Assembly: GCF_002208115.1 (NCBI RefSeq)
Contig: NZ_CP020946.1
Span: forward strand, 1,426,001-1,490,000
Source: Bdellovibrio bacteriovorus
Lineage (GTDB): Bacteria; Bdellovibrionota; Bdellovibrionia; Bdellovibrionales; Bdellovibrionaceae
Direction: 5' to 3'
Length of the DNA: 64,000 nt
The translations under genes were made by a program, and so were the position numbers. A model generated the notes under the pieces. That model had not been told where the DNA came from and did no database searches. It saw only the letters and a program-made list of their open reading frames with translations. Positions 1 through 8,526 of this stretch are shown piece after piece. Within the stretch, counting starts at the first letter, position 1. Each line of letters opens with the position of its first letter.

Positions 1-1090
1 CCGCCACACCGGAAGTTCTGGCAGCATCCACAGCGGCCACACGGTCTTTCAGACTGACGCAAATATCATCGGTCAGTTGCGCCATGTCTTTCAATGGATC
101 GATGTGTGCTTCACCTTCAGTCAGGCTTAGGCGGATATAATCGTAATAAGTGACTTGCTGACCGCGGAACAGGAACTTGCCTTTGCTCCAGCCGGCACTG
201 TCTGGTTGAGTTCCATAGAACTGCTCCAGACTGTAGTCACGCAGTTGGTAGTTATTTGCCGCCACGATTTTGCCGCCAGCATAGGCGCCAGAGGAATCCT
301 GTTTTGCATCAACCAACGACAAAGGGCGGAATTTTTTAAAGCCCGCACCCTGATTCGGGTTTGATCGCACAAACTTCGGAGTGAACATACCCATCGTCAA
401 AGAATTGTCCGGGTGAGCATCGATATAGAACACACGGCCGTCATCAGTGACTTTATACACCACAGCCACGTGGCCGTTTGGATCATAGATCACGGTGCCC
501 GGACGGATGCCCTGACGGTCGATCTTCACCGGATAGAAATCAGTGTAAAGTTCCGCGTCTTCGCTGCCGGACATGCGCAAGGTGGCTGAATACGTCAGGC
601 CAGGAACCACGTCATTCAGGATTTCCAAAGCATTTGGATAGGTGTTTTTGAAGATCCCGTTTTTAGTCAGGACATCATAACGTTTGGTGACCATGTTACC
701 TTGGGAAGAATAACGAACGTCCTTTACCTTGTCGGTGTTCAGCGGACTGGGTTTGACTTCGGCAGTTACAGAGAACGGCAGACCGTTTTTCCAGGCGAAG
801 TAACCGCGCAGGTAATAAGGCAGATCCGCACAATCAGAATAGTATTTCAGGCCCGATGGATCGGTTCCATAATACATGTTGGCGGTGCTGAGCATACAAG
901 TGTTGACCTTGCCGCACTGACGTTTTTCAACGGCGTCACCAAGACGGGCTACGAATTGACCGAATTGTTCTTCGTGATATTCAGTCCACGCAGGCTGAGT
1001 AACGCGCCACTGGGTGGCGGCGTCCTTGCTTTGAGCCTGAGCGCTCAGGGACAACAGTAATATAGCGGAAACACGTACTGCTAATTTCAT
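1..1090 (-). CDS. Secreted papain-fold (NlpC/P60-like) cysteine hydrolase, 3' end outside window
   Basis: The gene is truncated by the window edge, so only the N-terminal 363 residues are visible. An ATG at the 1090 end opens a clear signal peptide ending near SLSAQAQ. The mature part has the layout of a papain-like/NlpC-P60 fold: Cys87 in SDCADLPYYLRG at the start of a helix, His207 in PNGHVAVVYKV, and a further acidic/His pair in YIDAHPD (224-227). It probably cleaves a peptide or amide bond in the periplasm or in prey, possibly in peptidoglycan; the substrate is not shown. Two extra cysteines (59, 65) could form a disulfide. A leader peptide and a conserved triad are seen; the enzymatic role is inferred. 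Confidence 0.7.
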   Translation of the reverse strand, partial: MKLAVRVSAILLLSLSAQAQSKDAATQWRVTQPAWTEYHEEQFGQFVARLGDAVEKRQCGKVNTCMLSTANMYYGTDPSGLKYYSDCADLPYYLRGYFAWKNGLPFSVTAEVKPSPLNTDKVKDVRYSSQGNMVTKRYDVLTKNGIFKNTYPNALEILNDVVPGLTYSATLRMSGSEDAELYTDFYPVKIDRQGIRPGTVIYDPNGHVAVVYKVTDDGRVFYIDAHPDNSLTMGMFTPKFVRSNPNQGAGFKKFRPLSLVDAKQDSSGAYAGGKIVAANNYQLRDYSLEQFYGTQPDSAGWSKGKFLFRGQQVTYYDYIRLSLTEGEAHIDPLKDMAQLTDDICVSLKDRVAAVDAARTSGVA

Positions 1091-1265
1091 AGTATTCTCC
1101 GAGCAGGGAGAATACTCGATGTCCGGGAAATCCGCCCCTGTCAGGATTTTGTACAGTAGAAACTTCCGGGTTGTCTAAAAGCTGCCGGCGAGGGGCGACG
1201 GATTTCGCGTGTTTTTCGCAGGCTTTTATGGGAAGGAATAGAAATCACCTTTAAGGAGTAGACCC

Positions 1266-2063
1266 ATGATCCGTGTCGCCGCCGCCCAGTATCTGTTGCA
1301 AAAGCATTCCAGCTTTGAGGGCTGGCAGCACTCGGTGGAATCCTGGGTGCGGGAAGCGGTTGAAAACAAAGCAACCCTGCTGGTGTTCCCTGAATATGGT
1401 TCTATGGAACTGGTGTCCTTGATGAAGGAAACGACTCAGCAGGACCCCAAGGCCCAGGTTCGTGAGCTGGACAAACTAAAAGACAAGTTCCTGGAGACCT
1501 ATCAGGAGCTGGCCAAGAAATACCAGTGCGCGATCGTGGCTCCTTCGATCCCGGTCAAAACCGAGCAGGACACCTTCGTCAATCGCAGTTATTTTGTCGG
1601 TCCCAGTGGTGGAGTCGGGGTGCAGGACAAAAAGAACGTCACCAAGCTAGAAGAAGAACTGTGGGGGATTGTCAGTGGCGGCAACGCTTTTAATGTATTC
1701 GAAACCCGCCTGGGTGACATGGCCGTTTGCATGAGCACCGATGTCGAATACCCGGGCCCGGCCGCATCAATGGCTGCTGAGGGCGCCAAAATTCTTCTGG
1801 CCCCCAGCCGCAGTGAAAACCAAATCGACTGCAACCGCGTGCACCTGGGCGCAAGAGCCCGCGCCATGGAAAACAACGCCTTCGTGGTCGTCAGCCAGCT
1901 TTTAGGGAAAGCCCCATGGACCGCCACCGTCACCGAAAACACCGGATATGCCGCCATCTACAGCCCCTTGGAAGAAGGCCACCCCGAAGACGGCATCCAA
2001 GCCAAAGGCACCTTGAACGAACCAGGCTGGCTCTATAGCGAATTAAACCATTCCCCATCCTAA
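1266..2063 (+). CDS. Carbon-nitrogen hydrolase (nitrilase superfamily)
   Basis: A 265-residue cytosolic amidase-type enzyme. The nitrilase triad is visible: Glu in FPEYGSMEL, Lys in the QDKKNVTKLEEE segment, and Cys in MAVCMSTDVEYP followed by the usual AAEGAKILLAPS stretch. The family hydrolyses small amides or nitriles through a Cys thiol-acyl intermediate. The length fits the single-domain Nit/omega-amidase branch. An AAGGAG Shine-Dalgarno lies 5-6 bases before the ATG. It stands alone, with a long hairpin repeat directly after its stop codon. The exact substrate cannot be told from sequence. Confidence 0.88.
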   Translation: MIRVAAAQYLLQKHSSFEGWQHSVESWVREAVENKATLLVFPEYGSMELVSLMKETTQQDPKAQVRELDKLKDKFLETYQELAKKYQCAIVAPSIPVKTEQDTFVNRSYFVGPSGGVGVQDKKNVTKLEEELWGIVSGGNAFNVFETRLGDMAVCMSTDVEYPGPAASMAAEGAKILLAPSRSENQIDCNRVHLGARARAMENNAFVVVSQLLGKAPWTATVTENTGYAAIYSPLEEGHPEDGIQAKGTLNEPGWLYSELNHSPS

Positions 2064-2072
2064 TCCCGACCG

Positions 2073-2152
2073 AAAAGGTGCCTGGTGACTTTTTACATCT
2101 ACACTGCGTCAATGACGCGTCGTAGGTGTAAAAAATCACCAGGCACCTTTTT
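2073..2152. repeat. 80-bp near-perfect hairpin repeat
   Basis: Two arms (2073-2109 and 2115-2152) fold into one long stem tipped by a GCGTC/GACGC mini-stem. The outer stem starts AAAAGGTGCCTGGTGA and ends with its complement plus a T6 tract, so it may also terminate the nitrilase transcript. The whole left arm recurs exactly at 32914-32950. Confidence 0.85.
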
Positions 2153-2161
2153 TGGGGTCGC

Positions 2162-2189
2162 TTGCTTTTTATTACCGATCTGGCATAGT
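2162..2189 (+). promoter_or_regulatory. Promoter for ald
   Basis: TTGCTT (2162-2167), a 16-base spacer and CATAGT (2184-2189) place transcription start near 2197, giving a short leader with an AGGAG ribosome site before the ald ATG. A sigma-70 type fit by eye only. Confidence 0.45.
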
Positions 2190-2225
2190 TGCGGAGTTTC
2201 AAAACCGGAATAACAGGAGTAAATC

Positions 2226-3332
2226 ATGATTATCGGTGTTCCTAAGGAGATTAAGATTTCTGAGAACCGCGTTGGTTTGACCGAAGCGGGCGTGCGTCAG
2301 TATGTGAGCGAAGGCCACACTGTGATCGTTGAGAAAGATGCGGGCGTTGGCTCTGGTATCTCTAACGAGCAGTACGAAAAAGCTGGTGCGAAAATCATCG
2401 ACACAAAAAAAGAAGTGTACGCAAAAGCGGACATGATCCAAAAAGTTAAAGAACCTCTTCCAGACGAATACGAACTGATGAGAGAAAATCAGATCCTTTA
2501 CACTTACCTTCACTTGGCTGCAGAAGCGAAGCTGACGAAAGTTCTTTGTGAACGTAAAGTGAAAGCGATCGCTTACGAAACTATCCAGTTGGACAACGGC
2601 TCTTTGCCATTGTTGACTCCAATGTCTGAGGTTGCCGGTCGTATGGCGACTCAGATCGGTGCTTTCTACCTGCAAAAAGACCACGGTGGAAAAGGCATCC
2701 TGATGGGTGGCGTAACGGGTGTTAAACCAGCTAAAGTCACCATCATCGGTGGTGGTGTTGTTGGTACCAACGCAGCGAAAATGGCTGTAGGTTTGGGCGC
2801 TTCCGTAACTATCCTTGATGTGAACACAGCACGTTTGGAATATCTTGATGATATCTTCCAGGGCCGTTGCATGACTTTGTTCTCCAACGCGAAAAACATC
2901 GAAGATTCCGTAAAAGAATCTGACCTGGTAGTTGGTGGCGTTCTGATCACTGGTCACAAAGCTCCGACTTTGGTGTCTAAAGAGATGGTTTCTTCCATGT
3001 CCAAAGGCTCTGTTGTTGTTGACGTTGCCGTTGACCAGGGTGGTTGTATCGAGACTTGCCGTCCTACTTCCCACACCAACCCAACTTACGAAGTTGACGG
3101 TGTGATCCACTATTGCGTTCCAAACATGCCAGGCGTTGTTCCTAGAACATCCACTTACGCATTGACGAACGTAACTCTGCGCTACGGTTCCATGATCGCG
3201 GCTATGGGTGTGGAAGATGCAGTTGCGAAATCTCCTGCATTGTTGAAAGGTCTGAACACTTACGGTGGCCACGTAGTTTACGAGCCAGTAGCAAAAGACC
3301 TACACATGGAATACAAACCTTACAAAATCTAA
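2226..3332 (+). CDS. ald: Alanine dehydrogenase
   Basis: NAD-dependent reversible deamination of L-alanine to pyruvate and ammonia in the cytoplasm, useful to a bacterium living on amino acids. The 368-residue length is typical. The N-terminus [19 protein letters not shown] is the family signature, the substrate-side YTYLHLAAE carries the conserved His, and the NAD-binding motif is [18 protein letters not shown] followed by an Asp at the end of beta-2. AGGAG sits before the ATG. Codon choice is strongly biased toward GTT, GCG and AAA, suggesting high expression. It has its own promoter and a strong terminator, so it appears monocistronic. Confidence 0.97.
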   Translation: MIIGVPKEIKISENRVGLTEAGVRQYVSEGHTVIVEKDAGVGSGISNEQYEKAGAKIIDTKKEVYAKADMIQKVKEPLPDEYELMRENQILYTYLHLAAEAKLTKVLCERKVKAIAYETIQLDNGSLPLLTPMSEVAGRMATQIGAFYLQKDHGGKGILMGGVTGVKPAKVTIIGGGVVGTNAAKMAVGLGASVTILDVNTARLEYLDDIFQGRCMTLFSNAKNIEDSVKESDLVVGGVLITGHKAPTLVSKEMVSSMSKGSVVVDVAVDQGGCIETCRPTSHTNPTYEVDGVIHYCVPNMPGVVPRTSTYALTNVTLRYGSMIAAMGVEDAVAKSPALLKGLNTYGGHVVYEPVAKDLHMEYKPYKI

Positions 3333-3358
3333 GGTTTAAAATTTCTGAAATTTTAAAA

Positions 3359-3388
3359 CCCGCATCTCGCAAGGATGCGGGTTTTTTT
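3359..3388. terminator. Bidirectional intrinsic terminator between ald and SCO gene
   Basis: Stem CCCGCATC/GATGCGGG with a 7-base loop and a T7 tract on the plus side. The complement also ends in TTTTAAAA, so it can serve the convergent SCO gene, whose stop codon lies inside the T tract. An A/T-only hairpin precedes it at about 3334-3358. Confidence 0.85.
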
Positions 3389-4382
3389 ATTCCCGGCGGG
3401 TTTTCATATAGAACAGAACGGCCGCTTTTTCCCCGGTCGGCTTCTGAAGCACCAGGCGCACCCGCCACCGCATTTCGCTGAGCTCACAGACCGGAAGCTC
3501 GTACGTGGCTTCATGACTTGCGCCGTCCTGGGAAGGGGACAGCAGAGGTCTGATAAATCCCATATCCTGTTCAACCCCTTCAAAATCCAGCAGCAGCGGC
3601 ACCCAAGAGGTGTTAAGTGTACGCACTTTGACGGAAGTTTCCTGTGCTTCCCGGACGGGGCGTGGGTTCATCTCAACTTGAAAATGACCCTGGGAAGTTG
3701 CAATTTCGCACGGGGCCTGAGTCGCCAGATCGCAGTCCGGGTTTTCGGCCAAAAGTGTGACGTCCTTCAGTGGGATCTGGCGCTCTGAAAAAGGTCTTTT
3801 GTCGTCGGCGGTTTCCAAGGCCTGGCGATATTCCGAAGGTGGAGACTTGTAATCCAGAGTTTCAACCCATTCCCCACGGCTGTTGATCACAAAAACATGG
3901 CTGGTGTGGTCCACAAAGAAAGAACTGCCGGTTTGAATGCGTGAATAGCGGGCGCCGAAAAGGGAGGTGATTTTCCTTAAGTTCTCGTGGGTGTCCGTGG
4001 CGGCCTTCATCGGGGCTTTGAACCTTTTCAGGTGTTCTGCCAAAGTGGTCAGGGAGTCCCGTTCCGGATCAATCGAGACAAACAGGACCTCCACTTTGTT
4101 TTGATGCTCGGGCGGCAGTGCCTGAATCATCTGGCTTAAGTTTGCCAGGGTCATGGGACAGATGTGCGGGCAGTGGGCAAAGCCGAAGAAAAGAAACAGA
4201 ACGCGGCCTCTTTTTTCGGAGGTCTTGTAAAGTCCCGCGGTGGAGGGGATTTCGAAGTCACCCCCAGCGGGAATTTTAAATTCCATAGGCGGTGATTTCA
4301 GCATATTGCCTGAAGGCCTTAAGAACAGGGCCAAAAGAGCGACCGGGATCAGGGCAACAGCAAACAAAAGTGCTTTTTTCAT
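3387..4382 (-). CDS. SCO1/SenC family protein with C-terminal extension
   Basis: A membrane-anchored or exported thioredoxin-fold protein. One hydrophobic N-terminal segment (about residues 3-22) is followed by the SCO domain with the copper motif CPHIC (a CxxxC) in FGFAHCPHICPMTLAN and the distal His in VDHTSHVFV. The family delivers copper to cytochrome c oxidase CuA or acts as a thiol reductase. The protein has 331 residues while ordinary SCO proteins have about 200. The extra 110-120 C-terminal residues contain cysteines (NPDCDLATQAPC, LPVCEL) and look like a beta-sandwich, perhaps a second metal-binding module. No oxidase genes are adjacent. Confidence 0.88.
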   Translation of the reverse strand: MKKALLFAVALIPVALLALFLRPSGNMLKSPPMEFKIPAGGDFEIPSTAGLYKTSEKRGRVLFLFFGFAHCPHICPMTLANLSQMIQALPPEHQNKVEVLFVSIDPERDSLTTLAEHLKRFKAPMKAATDTHENLRKITSLFGARYSRIQTGSSFFVDHTSHVFVINSRGEWVETLDYKSPPSEYRQALETADDKRPFSERQIPLKDVTLLAENPDCDLATQAPCEIATSQGHFQVEMNPRPVREAQETSVKVRTLNTSWVPLLLDFEGVEQDMGFIRPLLSPSQDGASHEATYELPVCELSEMRWRVRLVLQKPTGEKAAVLFYMKTRRE

Positions 4383-4407
4383 AAGTCTATTTCAATTCTT
4401 TGCCGGG

Positions 4408-7236
4408 TTATTGGCAAAGAATTTTTCCCATGCTTCCCTGGCCGATTTGGGCAACAGAAACTCCGGAAACATATGGGGCATTTCCGGTGGCTTTGTTCTT
4501 GATGTAAAGAATATTGCGGCTGCTGAAGTAAGCGCTGTCCTGGGCCTTGCGCAGTTCGGTCAAGGACGCAACGGCACGGCCTTGAGAGGTCTTGCAGTAA
4601 GTGCCCGGCAAATCATGGATGGCCACAACAGGACTGAGGGCGCCCTGATAAGCCGTCTTAAAGACCACCGTGATTTTTTCCAGATCCAGGTTTTCATTGT
4701 ACTGAATTTTGTATTCGTAGTTGCCACCATAGATCATGTTCATCTTGTTCATAAAGTTATTGGTGGTCAAAACCACTCCATCACTGCGACCGGCAGCAAA
4801 AGCTGTGGTGGCCTTGGTCGGATTAAACAGATAGACGCTGCCCACCTGATATTTGCAAAGCATCGCACGCACGCTTTGGTCCTTGGGAGCAGAACAGCCC
4901 GCTGTATTGTTGAAGTCATGGGTCGGAACCAGAATAGTTTGCGCTGTGCCCGTCAAGCTGCCGTCCAGGTCGCGAATGCTGGCGGACTCAGTCCCACCCA
5001 AAGATGTCGGGCCGCTGACCGCATCAAAAACAATTTTGCGTGCGGGTTCCGGGAAAAAGCGCAGTTTCTGAGACACATTGGCAAAGCGTTCGGAAGCACC
5101 CACTGAACGGAACGGGGACGGCTTGATCACTGTGCTTCCATAAGGCACGTCAGTGAAGTTGATAAAGTCAATGCCGCTCAGATCCATAGGCCCATCATAT
5201 ATTCGGGCGCCCGTGAACATCGAGTTGTCCTTGAATTCGTCCGGCTGGTGGTTGCCACTGATTGCGATTACGGCACTGTCGCGTACGACGATATTGTAGG
5301 CCGCCCAGATATTTGAACGGTTGTCGGCCAGAATGGCTCCTACGAAGTTCATCGTCTGGGCGCGGGTGTACATGGCCGCCTCGACGCTTTTAAAAGCTTT
5401 CAGATTGCGGATCGTCGGCGTTGTTTTTGGCGCATAGTGAACAGTCACAATCAGGCGGTCATGAGGATTGCGGGGGTTGTTGGCAATTTTTCCGTCAGCC
5501 ACGCCATCCCAGCTGAAGCCAACAGTGGTGGAGCGGGCGGTGTTGTTATCGAACTGGCGGGTGTTTTCCTGACGTGGGAACACGTTCGCTGGATTTTGGC
5601 TGTCCGGGAACACGCATCTGAAATTCACACAGGAAACACCACGGGCAAAGCTCATCCAATAGCCCGTGCCTTGAGAGCCTGCCGCCACGTTGTCTTTAAA
5701 GATGTTGTTCGGATTGGAAACCCAAAAGGTGGCCGGGCCCGGGAATCTGCCGGGGCTGCTGACGTCAATATCAGATTGCAGAATGTGTCTGTCGGTCAAT
5801 GGGCGACGGGAAAGGATGCCCAGGTTTTTGCTGAAGGTGTTACCTACTTCATTGCCATCTTCCAGGAAGAAGCCGTGGCCATAGTGATCATAGCAGACGT
5901 TGTTTTCAACCACAGTGTTGTTCGTGGCGTGAACCGTGATGCAACGCTGGAACGAATGGTGAATACTGGAATTTTTGATGTACTGACCGGAGGCATCACC
6001 CACGCGGTGCCAGTGAAACGGATATCTGGCCATTTCGCCCATGCGGCCCATGTATGAAAACTCCACACCGTCAATATAGCCAAAGGCTGACGGCATGATC
6101 ATCAGGTGAGCACCTTTGTAGTTCATGGCAGAGATATTGCCATCGGAAGTGATCTGAATATTGCGTGTCAGGTTGGCCACTTCTGCCCGTTCATCCACAG
6201 TCCAGGTGCGAGTGGGTGTTTTGTAGCTGTTATTTTGTCCGTTGTGGCGGAACTTAAGTGGTGCCGTCAATGTGATGCGGGTGCCTTGCACGGATTTGAT
6301 TACGACGTCCTCTGCCTCCAGATAGCGATAGGCAGTCGGAGCAACAGCCAGGCGATCCCCGGCCTTCCAGCCGACATTCTCACTGACATAGAGGTCAGAA
6401 GTTCCCGCAGCGGCGGTCTTTGCAAGTTTCAGCCACTTTGCATTGATGCGGTTGCCGACCAGGCGGATGGTTCCGCCATTCATGGCCATGATATTGCGGT
6501 CACTGCAAGGAACCAGAACGCCGTCGCAATTTTCTTTAAGAAAGGTACCGCCTTTGATGGCGATTTTAAGCTGTCCTTGGAATGGTGTCATGGCTGTCCC
6601 GCACTGAAGCAAAGCTTCTGATCCGTGCACATGCAGGGAAGAGGCTTTCAATGTGAAGGTTCCGTTTGCAGGGCAGAACAGTCGGCCTTGCACGGTCAGG
6701 TTGCGCACGTTGATGTCGCGATCAATTTGCACTCGATAGCCGGACGGGATTAGCAGGTCGCCGGTAACAGAGCTGCCATCAGCATTGAGCATGAGCTGTG
6801 AAAGTCTTTGATCGACCGGGAACGTCGGAATGGAAAATCGCCCAGAGTTGCCAATCGTGCTGTTACGTCCGCCGGAAACAGAGATCCCGTGAACGAAAAC
6901 GGGGCTGCCGGTATAGCGCAGGGCCAGGGCTTTGGGGATAACAGATTCAAAGCGATGGCCCGAATTTTTGGTGCCACAGATGGATTTCACTGCGGCTTCG
7001 GAAGATCTGCGGGCTGGGGAGGACTGAATGAAACGGGCGTTGGCGCTTCCTGCCGCAGCACCGGCGTAAAGATGCACGGAGATGGACTGATCTTGGGAAG
7101 TGTCGCAGGCCCAGCCCCGGACCACCACGGCTCCATCAGGTCGTTCTTTCACTGTATCAATATGACCTGTTACATCAGCCACCGCCGTTGAGACGGTCAT
7201 GGTTGCCACAGTCAGACCAAGTTGGAATGTTTTCAT
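4408..7236 (-). CDS. Secreted G8/CEMIP-like right-handed beta-helix protein
   Basis: About 942 residues. The start at 7236 is chosen because GGGGGATC lies 5-6 bases upstream and the product then begins with a signal peptide MKTFQLGLTVATMTVS. Residues of about 20-130 form a small beta-module (GHIDTVKERPDGAVVVRGWAC...) that I recognise as a recurrent add-on in secreted bacterial proteins. A G8-like region follows, then parallel beta-helix repeats with the diagnostic YPFHWHRVGD, NSSIHHSFQRCITVH and YDHYGHGFFLEDG segments shared with animal CEMIP/TMEM2. In animals these proteins cleave hyaluronan; the bacterial substrate is unknown, but a polysaccharide of prey or matrix is likely. Confidence 0.8.
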   Translation of the reverse strand: MKTFQLGLTVATMTVSTAVADVTGHIDTVKERPDGAVVVRGWACDTSQDQSISVHLYAGAAAGSANARFIQSSPARRSSEAAVKSICGTKNSGHRFESVIPKALALRYTGSPVFVHGISVSGGRNSTIGNSGRFSIPTFPVDQRLSQLMLNADGSSVTGDLLIPSGYRVQIDRDINVRNLTVQGRLFCPANGTFTLKASSLHVHGSEALLQCGTAMTPFQGQLKIAIKGGTFLKENCDGVLVPCSDRNIMAMNGGTIRLVGNRINAKWLKLAKTAAAGTSDLYVSENVGWKAGDRLAVAPTAYRYLEAEDVVIKSVQGTRITLTAPLKFRHNGQNNSYKTPTRTWTVDERAEVANLTRNIQITSDGNISAMNYKGAHLMIMPSAFGYIDGVEFSYMGRMGEMARYPFHWHRVGDASGQYIKNSSIHHSFQRCITVHATNNTVVENNVCYDHYGHGFFLEDGNEVGNTFSKNLGILSRRPLTDRHILQSDIDVSSPGRFPGPATFWVSNPNNIFKDNVAAGSQGTGYWMSFARGVSCVNFRCVFPDSQNPANVFPRQENTRQFDNNTARSTTVGFSWDGVADGKIANNPRNPHDRLIVTVHYAPKTTPTIRNLKAFKSVEAAMYTRAQTMNFVGAILADNRSNIWAAYNIVVRDSAVIAISGNHQPDEFKDNSMFTGARIYDGPMDLSGIDFINFTDVPYGSTVIKPSPFRSVGASERFANVSQKLRFFPEPARKIVFDAVSGPTSLGGTESASIRDLDGSLTGTAQTILVPTHDFNNTAGCSAPKDQSVRAMLCKYQVGSVYLFNPTKATTAFAAGRSDGVVLTTNNFMNKMNMIYGGNYEYKIQYNENLDLEKITVVFKTAYQGALSPVVAIHDLPGTYCKTSQGRAVASLTELRKAQDSAYFSSRNILYIKNKATGNAPYVSGVSVAQIGQGSMGKILCQ

Positions 7237-7373
7237 TTTGTTGATCCCCCAGAGATGGATTTCTGCAAGGGCTGTACTTGGTGTTATAAAAACCAAAAGG
7301 CATTGGACACGGATTGCTGTCGAAGTTGAAAACTTTGATCAAAAGTTTCACAAGGCATTCGAGGGAGTGCATG

Positions 7374-7422
7374 GAGTCTCAATCCTCAGTTTGCTGCCGG
7401 GGAACATTGAATTTTGAGACTC
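7374..7422. promoter_or_regulatory. 9-bp perfect inverted repeat in intergenic region
   Basis: GAGTCTCAA (7374-7382) pairs with TTGAGACTC (7414-7422) across a 31-base loop in the 282-base gap between two divergent genes. It could be an operator or an RNA hairpin. A TTTGATCAAA palindrome lies about 30 bases upstream. Confidence 0.4.
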
Positions 7423-7518
7423 TTTGCTTTCTTGCAGGTGTCTCAGTTTCCCGTGGTGATTCCGGTAAAAGCATTTCTAAGATTCTTCATTGGGTACAAA
7501 CCCCATGGAGGATGAACA

Positions 7519-7788
7519 ATGATCAAATGGATTCTTTTATTTACAGTGGCAATCAGTCTGTCTGCCTTTGCAGAGGAGCAAACTGATGATCAGGCCATGC
7601 ACGAGGTGCAACTGATTCAGGAACTTCAAGAGGACTTTGTGGTTGAACCTATTTCGGGCGGCAGTCGCATTTCATGCCCTCGCGGCACCCAGCTTATCAA
7701 CAAGTACTGCTGGGATCGCGCGAAGAATGTCTTCAATAAATGTGGAGTCATCTGTAAAAAGATCGGCGACGAACACTCCGGTCAGTAA
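7519..7788 (+). CDS. Small secreted cysteine-containing protein
   Basis: An 89-residue protein of unknown function. GGAGG lies 6-7 bases before the ATG. A signal peptide (MIKWILLFTVAISLSAFA) leaves a mature chain of about 70 residues with an acidic N-terminal half and four cysteines (SCPRGTQ, KYCWDR, KCGVICKK), which probably make two disulfides in the periplasm or outside the cell. It is convergent with the ComEC metallo-hydrolase gene, separated by 9 bases. No relative is recognised. Confidence 0.75.
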   Translation: MIKWILLFTVAISLSAFAEEQTDDQAMHEVQLIQELQEDFVVEPISGGSRISCPRGTQLINKYCWDRAKNVFNKCGVICKKIGDEHSGQ

Positions 7789-7797
7789 CAGACGGAA

Positions 7798-8526
7798 TCA
7801 TTTCGCCGTACGTTGTTCCAACCAAAGATTCCCCCAGTCTTCAGTTTTGAGCAGGGGGATCTTTTTCTGATGCAATCTTGCCACCACCGTTGGGTGAGGA
7901 TGGCGATAGCGGGGCCAGCGGGCCGAGGCGATGCTCAGACGTAACTTTGGCAGTGAATCCAAGAGCTCTTCGGATGTGCTTGTCTTGCTGCCGTGGTGGC
8001 CCAACAACAGCACTTCAGCAGAGCTGATCCATGTGCGTGTTCTCCATATCAGCTCTTGTGATCTTGGAGAATCTCCGGGCAGCAGCACGGGGCCCGAGCG
8101 CAGGATGTGGCTTTCAGCATTGCTGTCTTTATTAAGTGCCGGAGTCCACACCGGCAGATCCTTTTGCAAACAAAGCGGCAGAGCGCGTATCAGCTTTTCT
8201 TTATAGCGCGAAGACTTCCCCAGCGGCGGCAAAGCCAGGCATAGTCCCTGAAGCTGTTTCAGTTGAAATGTCTTGGACAAAGCCCCGATATGATCCCAGT
8301 CCCAGTGGGACAGGAACACCTGATTTTCTTTGTCGGCGCAGGCAAAGTGAATGCGCTTCCACGGAAAGAATTCTCCACCCATGTCAAAGTGGCGACAGCG
8401 TAAGGCCGTGACCTCGCTGACCCATTGTCCCTGACCGACATTCCACACGACATAATAGTGGCCGCTCAAAGCGTGTTTCACGGGCGAGGCGCTGAAAAGA
8501 ATCAACAGAAAGAAAAACAGACTCAT
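7798..8526 (-). CDS. ComEC-type metallo-beta-lactamase domain protein (separate gene)
   Basis: About 242 residues from the ATG at 8526, whose first bases overlap the TGA of the upstream ComEC membrane gene (ATGA junction). A hydrophobic N-terminal segment (MSLFFFLLILFSASP) probably anchors or exports it. The metal motif LSHWDWDHIGAL is the HxDxDH signature, and LLLGHHGSKTSTSEELL is the second ComEC-type metal motif. In fused ComEC proteins this domain is the likely nuclease that degrades one strand of incoming DNA. Here it is encoded apart from the channel but translationally coupled to it. Confidence 0.85.
   Translation of the reverse strand: MSLFFFLLILFSASPVKHALSGHYYVVWNVGQGQWVSEVTALRCRHFDMGGEFFPWKRIHFACADKENQVFLSHWDWDHIGALSKTFQLKQLQGLCLALPPLGKSSRYKEKLIRALPLCLQKDLPVWTPALNKDSNAESHILRSGPVLLPGDSPRSQELIWRTRTWISSAEVLLLGHHGSKTSTSEELLDSLPKLRLSIASARWPRYRHPHPTVVARLHQKKIPLLKTEDWGNLWLEQRTAK

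Noticed and set aside
2199-3272. 357-codon open frame antisense to alanine dehydrogenase
   Set aside because: It is the mirror of a strongly codon-biased real gene, has no ribosome site and no protein-like composition (rich in His, Phe, Arg, Val).
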